Below the pieces are notes generated by a model that saw only the letters and a program-made list of their open reading frames with translations, was not told the origin of the DNA and searched no databases. Of a stretch of DNA of 64,000 bases, positions 17,312 through 27,100 are shown in pieces (the first letter of the stretch is position 1; each line of letters starts with the position of its first letter). This DNA comes from DYKG01 sp964596185 (GTDB taxonomy: Bacteria > Muiribacteriota > Ozemobacteria > Ozemobacterales > Ozemobacteraceae). The stretch spans positions 1 to 64,000 of the forward strand of contig CAZQUE010000004.1 of NCBI GenBank assembly GCA_964596185.1, written 5' to 3'. A program made the translations under genes and the position numbers.

Positions 17312-18067
17312 ATGAGCAGAAAAAGAGTAGCAGTCATTGGCTGTGCAGGAAAAATGGGGCAGACGGTCTGCCGATATCTCCTTTCCCACGATGATTACAC
17401 CCTTGCTGCCGGAATCGACGTCACCAGAGTTGGCGACGATGTCGGCGAAGTGATCGGTTTTGGCGTTACCGGCTTGAAAGTTGCATCCAATCTGCAAACA
17501 GTTCTTGCCGAAGCAAAAATTGACATCGCCATCGACTTCACCCGACCCGACACCGTAGTAGCAAATACGGCGATCTGCCTGCAGAATAAGATTCCGGTTT
17601 TAATTGGTACCACCGGAATATCCAGTGAAGATGCCGCCAAACTTGAAAATCTGGCCAACAACATGCAAAGCTCAGTCTTGATTGTGCCCAATTTCGCGAT
17701 TGGCGCAATTTTGATGATGGAATTCGCCCGAAAAGCTGCCAAATACATGCCCGCCGCTGAAATAATCGAGCTGCACCACCCGCAGAAACTTGACCGACCT
17801 TCTGGAACTGCACTTAAAACCCGACTCGGCATGCTCGAAGAAGTTGGCAAAGCAGGTGCCGACAATGCAGACGAGCTGATTCCCATTCATTCTGTGCGCC
17901 TGCCTGGCCTGGTAGCACACCAAAGCGTAATTTTGGGCGACATTGGCCAGACTTTGACCATAAGACATGATTCACTCAACCGCGACTCTTTCATGCCAGG
18001 CATTGGCCTGGCCCTGCAACAATTAACCAGTTTTACCGGACTGAGAATCGGTCTAGATTTGCCCTGA
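17312..18067 (+). CDS. dapB: 4-hydroxy-tetrahydrodipicolinate reductase
   Basis: 251 residues, slightly short for the family. The N-terminal Rossmann motif VAVIGCAGKMGQTVC binds NAD(P)H. DFTRPDTV and the catalytic stretch ELHHPQKLDRPSGTALKT carry the active His, Lys and the S-G-T substrate loop. The enzyme acts in the diaminopimelate/lysine pathway and so supplies peptidoglycan. It ends the aminotransferase-dut-dapB unit and is followed by a clear terminator. Confidence 0.95.
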   Translation: MSRKRVAVIGCAGKMGQTVCRYLLSHDDYTLAAGIDVTRVGDDVGEVIGFGVTGLKVASNLQTVLAEAKIDIAIDFTRPDTVVANTAICLQNKIPVLIGTTGISSEDAAKLENLANNMQSSVLIVPNFAIGAILMMEFARKAAKYMPAAEIIELHHPQKLDRPSGTALKTRLGMLEEVGKAGADNADELIPIHSVRLPGLVAHQSVILGDIGQTLTIRHDSLNRDSFMPGIGLALQQLTSFTGLRIGLDLP

Positions 18068-18083
18068 TAGTCATTTGAAAGAA

Positions 18084-18132
18084 AGCCCGGTTGCTAAACC
18101 AGAATTCACAAGGTTAAGCAACCGGCTTTTTT
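18084..18132 (+). terminator. Intrinsic terminator after dapB
   Basis: Stem AGCCCGGTTGCT (18084-18095) / AGCAACCGGCT (18117-18127), 9 continuous pairs plus 3 after a one-base bulge, followed by a run of T to 18132. Confidence 0.88.
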
Positions 18133-18189
18133 GCTGGCAGACATTTTAACGCCATCTAATCTGGCCTGGCCCCAAAGTTAAAAATTTTG

Positions 18190-18218
18190 TTAAATCTGCC
18201 CGAATTTGTGCCGATAAT
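18190..18218 (+). promoter_or_regulatory. Possible promoter of the 79-aa protein gene
   Basis: -10 GATAAT at 18213-18218 with TTAAAT 17 bases upstream (18190-18195), or TTGTTA at 18188-18193 with a 19-base spacer. It sits between the dapB terminator and the gene. Confidence 0.4.
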
Positions 18219-18252
18219 TTTTTAAGAAAAGTAAAAATGCAGGAGGCACAAA

Positions 18253-18492
18253 ATGATTCTTCCCAATACGCCCTTATATCAGGCTAAAACAGATGCAGAA
18301 TTCAGAATCAGAATGATTCACCACATTAAAAATACATACAAAGATCTGATCGGCAATGACGTCAATCTGCTCGATCTGCCAAACGGACTCGATCTGTTGC
18401 AGGCCAAAGTCACTCAGAGACTGTATGACATGAGCAACGGCGAAATCAATCTGATTCCTGAAGAAATCAGAAACCAGAAACTTGCTGCCTGA
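18253..18492 (+). CDS. Conserved-looking small protein of unknown function
   Basis: 79 residues, soluble, no signal peptide. Strong ribosome-binding site AGGAGGC 6 bases before the ATG. The sequence is mixed alpha-helical with charged residues (AEFRIRMIHHIKNTYKDLIGND, then LLDLPNGLDLLQAKVTQRLYDM). I recognise no family. The gene is free-standing, between the dapB terminator and its own 14-bp-stem terminator, which suggests an independently regulated and fairly well-expressed product. Confidence 0.75.
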   Translation: MILPNTPLYQAKTDAEFRIRMIHHIKNTYKDLIGNDVNLLDLPNGLDLLQAKVTQRLYDMSNGEINLIPEEIRNQKLAA

Positions 18493-18527
18493 TTATATTT
18501 TAATTCTCAACTAGAAACCAGCCAAAA

Positions 18528-18565
18528 CATCGGGGTTTGCCAATAAAGGCAAGCCCCGATGCTTT
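18528..18565 (+). terminator. Intrinsic terminator after the 79-aa gene
   Basis: A 14-bp stem CATCGGGGTTTGCC (18528-18541) / GGCAAGCCCCGATG (18548-18561), one G-T pair, 6-base loop. It is followed by CTTTT, a short T-run. Confidence 0.8.
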
Positions 18566-18600
18566 TCGTATGAAATCTTTGCTTAAAAAACGGTATAATA

Positions 18601-20607
18601 ATGGTAAAGATGAGAAAGCCTGAAAAAGTAATTGGGATTTTTTGCTGCCTGTTCCTGTTAATGGGAACAAGCCTGTCTTACTGCCAATTTTCCAGGGCAG
18701 ACACGCAGAAAATTGGAAAAAATTTCAATGAAGACATTATTATTGAGATTACCTCCCAGCCCTTTTCAGAAGATTCATTGAATAAGGCGGTTAACCTCAG
18801 CAAAATTTCTTCAACTCAGATTCAGCAGGTTGAGGAATATATCATTAGATGTCTCTGGCATCTGGAACGAAAAGAAATGGCAATATCCCGTGCCAGATCG
18901 CTTTTAGAAACAACCGATTCAAGCGTTGCTCATTATTATCTCGTCCAATTCAGCCTTATCCGGAAAAACGCCAAGCATGCCGATTTTCACCTGGAACGCA
19001 GCCATATTGGTGCCTTAGAGAAAAATCTTATTAAAGCAAGAATTTTTTCTATCCGACATGAAATCCCCTGGCCGCTGATGATCATATTTGTGGCTTTTAC
19101 TCTGCTGCTTTCAATGTTTATAGCCATAAAAATAGGCAAAAAGCTTTTCATAAAACGGCCAGCAGCAACAATTATTGAGCCCATATCCCTGCCTGATGCA
19201 ACTGATGAATGCCAACAGAAAACTCCCGAGAATAGCCGGCCTGTCGTAGCTTTTACGGCTCCAGCAATAAAAGACTATTCAAAGTCTATACCAATTGCTT
19301 TACCTGGCCCTGTTAATCTTCCGGCTTCAAATTTGCCGTCTGCAAGCAAAATTTTCCTTATTGCTCCAAGCGGAATCTTCAATGAAAAGAAACAAAAGGT
19401 CAGACCGGAAGCATTTGAAACTGCCCAAAAACTCGACCCATGGTTCTTTTTTCTTTCTGATTTGTTTTTTGAGCCGGGCAGTTTAATCGAGAAATTAGCC
19501 AATCCAGTTCCGAAGATAACTCCTAACTTTGGAAAATTGCCGCATCTCTTTCATGATTTCTCAGAAGATTTTCTCCCCGAATCCGAAATTATCAGTGATG
19601 CGGATCTTGTAGAATCAGTAATTGTTCCATCAGAAAGCAATGAAGTTACTTTTTCGAATTCATCTTCAGTCTTTGATAACTTCGTTAAAAAACTGTTTCC
19701 ATTTCCACCAATCGCCGGTTTTGTCGAGCCACAACTCGCAAAATCCCATCTAACAGAAACACCTGCCGAGTTAAATTACATTTTTTCGAAATTCTCCAGA
19801 TTGAACTTGCAGGACCATGAGTCCAAAACCCAGTTACCCGAAAAACTGACTGCCATGGCAGGTTTAATTTTTACCCCTGTTTCTGATTTTTTGAAGACAC
19901 TCAGAACAACGGCGCCTCAACCCTTTGCAGAGCCAAATGCGCAGATTCACGACTCTGAAGTAAACCATGAAATAGTACAAATGCCTGATTTCAATGCGAT
20001 CAACTGGGCCGGAGATATCAACACTTGTAACAGGATCGCAGGCATTGCCCAAAGTCTTCTCAAAAAAAAGCACAACGGGAAAAAACCACTGATTGGCGTT
20101 TCATCAACCAACGAGGTTTCAAGCAGAGCAGCCTTCGCCTTTATGCTTGGCAGAAAAATGGCCAAATCAGGCTTTAAAACCTTGATTATCGATGTTGATT
20201 TTGCCAATCCCATGCTGAATCTCTTTACCGAAATCCCCTGTATTTATAGCCTGAAGCACATGCTGAAAAGCGGTTCACAAGCATCTAGCCTTGAAACTCA
20301 GACTGAATTCGAAAACCTCAAAATCCTTCCCTCAGGCTCGCCTGATACAGAAACACAAAAACAAATGAAAGAGCAATTCTGGCATGCAACACTTGGCACG
20401 CTGTTTCGACACCAGGACATCATTTTATTGATTCTTCCACCTTTCAACGGCATTGAAAATTCTTTTGTCTACCCGAGGGAAAGTACTCTTCTTGGCCTTT
20501 GTTCCATGAACTCTTCGAGTTCTGAGCGTGAGTTCAAATATTGGAGCAGCTATTTCCTCAAAAAAGGTCTAACCGATATCCAGCGAATAAATTGCCAGAC
20601 AAACTGA
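18601..20607 (+). CDS. Membrane protein with a degenerate BY-kinase/MinD-like ATPase domain (paralogue A)
   Basis: 668 residues. Signal-anchor or signal peptide at about 8-28, an exported helical TPR-like region (about 35-145), one transmembrane helix at about 155-178 (WPLMIIFVAFTLLLSMFIAI), a long linker of about 300 residues, and a C-terminal domain at about 495-640. That domain follows the BY-kinase/CpsD pattern: strand LIGVSS, then FKTLIIDVDFANPMLNLF (Walker A'-like DxDxxxP), CIYSLKHMLKSG, ILPSGSPDTET, and IILLILPPF. The P-loop Gly-Lys-Ser/Thr is replaced (TNEVSSRAAFA) and the Walker B Asp is Leu, so nucleotide hydrolysis or kinase activity is unlikely. A TATAAT at 18593-18598 abuts the ATG, so translation may start at the ATG 9 bases further on. 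A close paralogue lies at 31290-32930. Confidence 0.7.
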   Translation: MVKMRKPEKVIGIFCCLFLLMGTSLSYCQFSRADTQKIGKNFNEDIIIEITSQPFSEDSLNKAVNLSKISSTQIQQVEEYIIRCLWHLERKEMAISRARSLLETTDSSVAHYYLVQFSLIRKNAKHADFHLERSHIGALEKNLIKARIFSIRHEIPWPLMIIFVAFTLLLSMFIAIKIGKKLFIKRPAATIIEPISLPDATDECQQKTPENSRPVVAFTAPAIKDYSKSIPIALPGPVNLPASNLPSASKIFLIAPSGIFNEKKQKVRPEAFETAQKLDPWFFFLSDLFFEPGSLIEKLANPVPKITPNFGKLPHLFHDFSEDFLPESEIISDADLVESVIVPSESNEVTFSNSSSVFDNFVKKLFPFPPIAGFVEPQLAKSHLTETPAELNYIFSKFSRLNLQDHESKTQLPEKLTAMAGLIFTPVSDFLKTLRTTAPQPFAEPNAQIHDSEVNHEIVQMPDFNAINWAGDINTCNRIAGIAQSLLKKKHNGKKPLIGVSSTNEVSSRAAFAFMLGRKMAKSGFKTLIIDVDFANPMLNLFTEIPCIYSLKHMLKSGSQASSLETQTEFENLKILPSGSPDTETQKQMKEQFWHATLGTLFRHQDIILLILPPFNGIENSFVYPRESTLLGLCSMNSSSSEREFKYWSSYFLKKGLTDIQRINCQTN

Positions 20608-20700
20608 AGAAAAAGAGGCCTTAAAACTGCAAAACCAGCCACTCAAATTAGCAAAGTAGTCTTCCGCCAAATTTTGCTGAACTTTTGGCAAGATTAGCGC

Positions 20701-20729
20701 TTCCGAATTAGCACACCTACTTGTATAAT
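20701..20729 (+). promoter_or_regulatory. Possible promoter before the Sel1 protein and the giant protein
   Basis: Perfect -10 TATAAT (20724-20729), 17 bases after TTCCGA (20701-20706). The -35 is weak. It would give a leader of about 35 bases for the gene at 20770. Confidence 0.5.
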
Positions 20730-20769
20730 GAAATCTGCCCTAAAAATTTTTCGTTTGGGTTGATAGAGA

Positions 20770-21153
20770 ATGCGGAAGTTTGGCATCTTTGTTTTCTTTT
20801 TCTTCTTTTGCTGCGCTCAGCTTTTTTCACAAAGCCTGACCGAAGGACAGAAGGCACTCGAATCCGGCAATTTTCAACTTGCTTTAAAGATTTTTGAAAC
20901 CCTGGCCGATCAGAACGACACAAATGCTCAATTTCTGCTTGCTTCAATGTTTGAACAAGGCACAGGAGTCGAAAAAAACAACGAAAAAGCCTATTTCTGG
21001 CTTTTTATTGCCACAAAACAAAACCCGCACCTGCAAAAATATCTCGATCGGATCGCTGAAACTCTCAGCGGTGAATCCAGAAAAAAAATAGAAAATGCGT
21101 GCCATGAATGGCTTGAAAAACGTATTCCAAAAAGGCAGGAAGGTGCAGGTTAA
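20770..21153 (+). CDS. Exported Sel1-like repeat protein
   Basis: 127 residues. The signal peptide MRKFGIFVFFFFFCCAQLFS is unusually Phe-rich; cleavage near Ser20-Gln21 is likely. The mature part is a pair of helical repeats: SLTEGQKALESGNFQLALKIFETLA (TPR-like) then NAQFLLASMFEQGTGVEKNNEKAYFWLFIA, a textbook Sel1 repeat. Such domains hold protein partners. It lies 3 bases before the giant protein and after a promoter, so the two are probably one transcript, and it might assist export or folding of the giant protein. That link is inferred from position only. Confidence 0.78.
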   Translation: MRKFGIFVFFFFFCCAQLFSQSLTEGQKALESGNFQLALKIFETLADQNDTNAQFLLASMFEQGTGVEKNNEKAYFWLFIATKQNPHLQKYLDRIAETLSGESRKKIENACHEWLEKRIPKRQEGAG

Positions 21154-21156
21154 GTC

Positions 21157-24100
21157 ATGAAAAGCGAGAAAGGGTTCAATCATTTTTTGAGAAAATTCAT
21201 GATTTGCCTTTTCATTCTCTGGTCCGCAACTCTTTTGGCCCAGCCGCTACCGCCGATTAATATCCGCATTTACTCCTATGAAACCTATAACCGCATCGTC
21301 TGGGATCACCACCCTCTCGAAACACCCGGTTACGTAGCGAATTATCAAATTTGCCGCAGCACATCATCCGGCAGCACTGCGCCAGTTGCAACTGTCGGTG
21401 GTGGCACCACTGCCTACAACGACAGCACTGCCGGCTACAGCTTTTCTCAGGAGTTCTTTTACACGGTTAGAGCTATCGGGACTGATGCGCTCCTGTCGAA
21501 TCATTCAGATGAAGTTAAAAGATTTCTTCCACGTGTAGGCCTGACTTCGATACCGATGCAGACCAACACCCTGACTGGACAACACTACGTTAACTTCGAC
21601 CCTTACCCCGGAGAATTCACCGATGTCTATTTTCGTATCCGATCAACGCCATTTGGTGGTTCGAACTATTTAAACGCCGACTATGCCAACAGACCGATTC
21701 TACACCGAACCGTAAATGGCGAAATTCCGCCAGGTGGGCCATATTGGGCCGAAATCAGGCTTTATCGCCCGGACTGGTGGAACAACCCCGCCAACCGCTA
21801 CGAACTCTCAGCCTGCTACTCAGAGCCCTTTTATATAAACGCCGAAGTACCTTATGAAGACAACGCTTCATCGACCTACTTCAACAGCTCACAAAACCGG
21901 GTAATGGCTGAACCTCTCGCTGCCGGCGGAGTAACTTCAGTCAACTTCAGCAATTCCGGTGGTGATTTCTGGCGTATGCGCACGCCGATAAAGGTAACTC
22001 CTTACACCGAATTGCTTCGCGACCCAACCTCATATCTTTCAAAGCTCAACGCCCCCTGTAGGGTTACCATCAATATTAACCCCGGACAAATGAACACCGG
22101 AAGAGCGGCAGCTGAAGTGCGCGTTGCCGATGAAATGGGCAACGAGATACCATCGACAGTTACTGCCGAGACAACCGCCGGACCCTGGGTAACTTCCTTC
22201 GACGTTCATTTCATCGCGAATCACGACTACCTGGAAACCCAGGTTTACTGGATTTATTGGGGCAATCCTTCTGCCACCGCCAATCCATACGACTTTAAAG
22301 CAGGAATAACTCGACCGGCTCAGTTTGAATACTCGCCGTGGTTTTCGCGAAAGATCCTGCGCGGAGCAAATGAAGTTGCGACGATCAGCGATACCTATCG
22401 CCTGATTCCGACTCCACCTGCTCCTGCTGACGATGAAAATGCCGCGGTAAATCTACCTTTCACCTTTCCTTACTACAACCTTGCCACCAACACCATATAT
22501 GTTTCCTCAAACGGATATTTAACTTTCAGTCCACACTCAAACCCCAGTAACACCTGGGCCGAATTTACCGGCAATAACCCCTATCGCTTCATCGCCCCTT
22601 TCTGGTGTAATCTGATGGTGAATGACACAGTTCCCGGAGATGCCGGAGTTTACGGCAGAAGTATTGATGGCGGCGATCGTCAACGCTTTCAGATTACCTG
22701 GCGTGCCAATCGCTTCAATTCAACCAACGAAGTCTATATTTTTCAGGCGAATCTCTATCGTTTGGGTGATATCGCGCTCAGATACGATACCATCAATGTA
22801 AATGGCCTAAGCACAGTGCCATCGATTTCGGGTGACAATCCAATCAATGTTGCACCGCACCATACTGCTGGCATCAGCGCTACCGACGGCTCTAACTATG
22901 TGCAGATAACCGACGACGGCACTGATATCAATGTCTGCCCATTAAGAGACGGAACCGGGCGTAACGTCATTCATTTTCTTCAGTCATGCCATTCCTGGAT
23001 TATCGACGCAACCTTTGTCGATCCGACCAATGTCTGCGCTATGGCAGGCGCTACCTCGGTCGGCCATTACAACTCACGCATTTTTGATGGACGCAGCTCG
23101 GCCCCAACCTGGACTAATCTGTCGGTTGACACCAGCGGCACCGGTCTGATCGATTTTTATGTAAGAACTTCAACGGATTACAATTTTCCTGACTGGGATG
23201 CCTCTCATCTTATTGCAACCGATCTTAGTGCCGGCAACCATTCTTTCCCGTTAACTATTCCAGATGAGCGCTATGTGCAATATCGTGCCGTTTTCAAAAA
23301 AGCAGCGGTCGGCGAAAATCCCAAACTCGATCGCGTTGAATTCGACGTTGGCTACATTACCATCGATGAAACCACCAATGAATTCAACAATGGTTATGTC
23401 TCTCAGGGACAAACCTTTCTGGCTTCGATGACCTTCAGCAATTTTTACTCGAACCCGGTTTCAGCAGAAGTAGCGTCTTTAACTTTCACAAACGGCCAGC
23501 AGACCTGGTTTCAAACCACTCCAATGCCCCTAAATATTGCAAACTCAGCTTCTGCTACCATTGGTTTTGAAGTTACCATTGCAACCGACTCAAACTATTT
23601 AAATAACTGGATCTACATTGACGGCTATCTTGAAGCCGGTGACGGTTTCACAACCCTTAGCAGTTCTGAAGCGATATCTACAAGTAGATTTGTCGTCAGG
23701 CAAAAACCTGAGCTCGTTATTGAAAGAATCTTCACCCCATTTGAAAAAGTCAACAAGGGTCAGGGCGGTCTGCCGGTAACCGTCGAAATATCAAATCCCA
23801 CGCCTTATGTTCCGGTTATCTTCGATGGAGCCTCCCTCACCTTCAGTCTCGGCAACCATTCCTGGACCCCGGAGCACACCTTTGCCCCAGGAGATCAGGG
23901 TCTACTTGGCCAGTATTACAATAACAGCACGGCAAACCCGGCAGTAATGACTTCGCCCTCAGCAACTCGTCTCGACCCGAACATTGATTTTCCCAACACC
24001 GTCTGGAGCAACGGAGTTTCTCCTTATCCTCCAGACATTAGCACGAGTTACTACGGAGTCAGATGGAGCGGATTCATCACTCCGGAGTTCACCGAAAGGT

Positions 24101-27100
24101 ATACTTTCTCTTTCAACGCCAGAGGCGGTGTCAGGTTATGGATTAACGGAAAATTGATCATTGACGACTGGAGGTGGGCGTATGCCACCAGGACTGGGCA
24201 AATAGAACTTGCCGCAGGCACTCCGGTAGAAATCGTCGCAGAATATTACCTTCTGACCGGATGGGGACAGGCCATTCTAAGCTGGTCAAGTGCCTCGCTG
24301 CCAACGGAAGTTATTCCTCAAGCGCGTTTAAAACCGGCTTTTAGATCGATAATCCATCCAAACTCTTCGTTAATCGCAACTTACACCGTTGCTGTTTTAC
24401 CAGATTCGGTATCTGGTCTTGCCTATATCAATGCCAATGCCTCAGGCAGCAACAGCTGGGCCACTAATCTAAAACTTGCCGATTCATCGGCGACAATAAT
24501 TGATTCATGGCTCATACAATCGCCGGCCAGTCTGACCGTCGGCACAATTATGGCACCGGAACTGGTTTATCGCGGCCAGGCCAATATTCCTATCGAAGTT
24601 GAAATCTTGAATCTCGGCGAAGCCGATGCCCTGGTCAGCTCTGTACCTTTGTTTTTGAGTCTCGGAAGTTATTCAACCATCGCGCCTGGTGAACCAATGC
24701 CGGTTACCATCAATGGCGATTCAAGCAAATTTTTAAAAGTTCTTGTCAGCATTGAAGAAAACACTCCCACAGGAACTGCAGACATCGATGCTGATGTTAT
24801 CGGCACAGATGCCAATGTCGGCACGCCGTTGTCCAGTTCTGGTGCTCTAACGCCTGACCAGTGGACCATTCTCGCCGAAAAAATACTAACATACAGTGAT
24901 GCGTCTCATTTGTTGCCACTGACGAATTTCGTATTGCCGGATAGTGGCACCAGCTTCGTTTACGTCAAGGCCGAGAATCTTGCCCCTCTGAAGGAATATG
25001 CCATCAGGTGGTATGACCCGGGCGGAGCTGAGATAGTCTCGGCACGCACAATTGGCTTTGCCGATGCCGGGGGCAATCTTTATTCTGAACTGGAATTCGA
25101 CAACGGTTTCGCTTATGGAATTTACACGGTAAAAATCACCAACCCGGTTGGCACCTATTCGCCTGCACAAACCAATTTCTCGATCGTAACCAGATCTAAC
25201 CTCGATGGCTCGCTGGTTGTTCCTGACAAAGTTTCAGTCGGTCAAACGTTTCCGGCTTATATGAATCTTGAAAATACCGGTGGTGCAGAGGCCTCTGGTA
25301 TGGTCACTTCGACTCTGGTTCGATCAGGCACCGGCTGGGCAGACATTTTCAGCGGCCCGGTTCCTGGCTCATTGAATCTTGCAGGTAACTCCCAGGCAAC
25401 CTTCACCTGGAACTACACTGCCGTTTCATCGGGCACCTTTCAGCTGAGCGGTCATTCTCAGGGGTTTGAAACTGGCAGTAACGATCCCGTTTCTGTTACC
25501 TCAGGCAGGCACGGTCTTTTGCTCGAAGAAACGTTTGAAGAATATCCGATCAATCAAAGCATTGACGGGCAAAACTCAGGACAGGGCTGGAGCGGCCCCT
25601 GGAGTGGCATCGCTGGGGTTCAACAGACGATCGATACCGGCAGCAGTATGGATTACACTTCTGGACTCGGACAGCCTCTATACGGCGGTCTGAAAGCGGC
25701 CAGAATCAGTGGCGACAATGACCAGGCCTTAACAAGAAATCTGACTTCAGCGATCGATTTGCCTGAATTTTACATCAGCATGCTGGTGCGCTTCAACGGA
25801 GTTCAAGGCAACAACAAGTTTCTCGCCTTGTGGTTTGACAATTTCGGCTACGGAACAGCTCCCAACATTGGTTTTAAAATGAATCACGGCGATGGTTCAG
25901 GACCAGAGGACTTTTTTGTCAGAACTCAATTCAATGAGGATTATCATCTCGATTTGACTCCCGGGCAAACCTATCTTCTCGTTGGCCGCCTCAGCAAATT
26001 TGCCGGTACAGGCACCTATGACCAATTCGAACTCTGGGTCAACCCAAACGATTTGTCGGCACCCGCTGCGCCAGATGCTTTTACCACAGGTGTTTCTGCC
26101 GTTTCCAGTTTTTCGAAAATCGGCTTCAGAACCTTGAATTTAGGAGCAGGTGAAAGCTTCGATATCGCCGCATTAAGAATTGGCAGAACCTGGGGCTCGG
26201 TTACAGCTCAACCGCTTCGCTCTAATACCTGCCTGATCCAGACACCGGCCCAGGTAACCATCGATAACCTTGTCGCCACGCCTACGATAGTCTTTTACGA
26301 CCAGAGAGGCATAGAAGTTCTGGCCACGTTGCAGAATCATGGTGAAGCCGATGCGAGAATAGATCTTGCCGAGCTTGTTTTAACACCTAATTTTGGCAGT
26401 TTTTCACTGGCATCACCTTCTGCTCTTCCGGCAATTCTGCCCGGAGAAACTGTTGCCACCTACGTCTTCAAGGTTGATATCAGCAACAGCGCACCTATAG
26501 GATTGGCAACCATGACCGGGCGCATTCGCTTCGAAGACGTAAACAATCCCTCGCCAACCTTGATTACTGATCAAGACTACAGCTGGACAATCGTCGACAC
26601 TCGAATAATCTGCGCCCGCGACGCAGGTTTTACTGCGATTCAGTATTCGTTCAACGCCGGACAAACCGTTTATGCACGTGGCAGCGGGCTGCCAAACAAT
26701 CTCGACCTGCGCATGAGATTCTACGACACCAGCGCTAATAACCCGCCTCTGGTAGGCGATGTTGGCGTTGGCATTCAAACACCTTTGAACACCGGCGTCG
26801 ACGGTATGATCTCCCATTTTCATGACATTCCCATCGATACCGATAAAATCAATCAATGGATGGTAGTTATCGACGATGGCGATGATACTACTCTAGGTAA
26901 CATCTTTGGAATTCAGTATTTTGACGTGGTCAAACCGCCACAAATTGCTTACAGTGTTAATATCGCCAGTAGTTCGTGCTATGTCGGCGACATCGTCAGC
27001 GTAGACTTTACCGTAACCAATATCTCGACCTGGTCAACCAACATTCGTCATTATCTAAACAACTATACCAATTATTCATTATATCCGGTGATGGATGGCC

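Noticed and set aside
18593..18598. TATAAT directly before the ATG of the pseudo-ATPase gene as its promoter
   Set aside because: No acceptable -35 lies 16-18 bases upstream, and the transcript would start after the first ATG. Kept only as a caution on the start codon.
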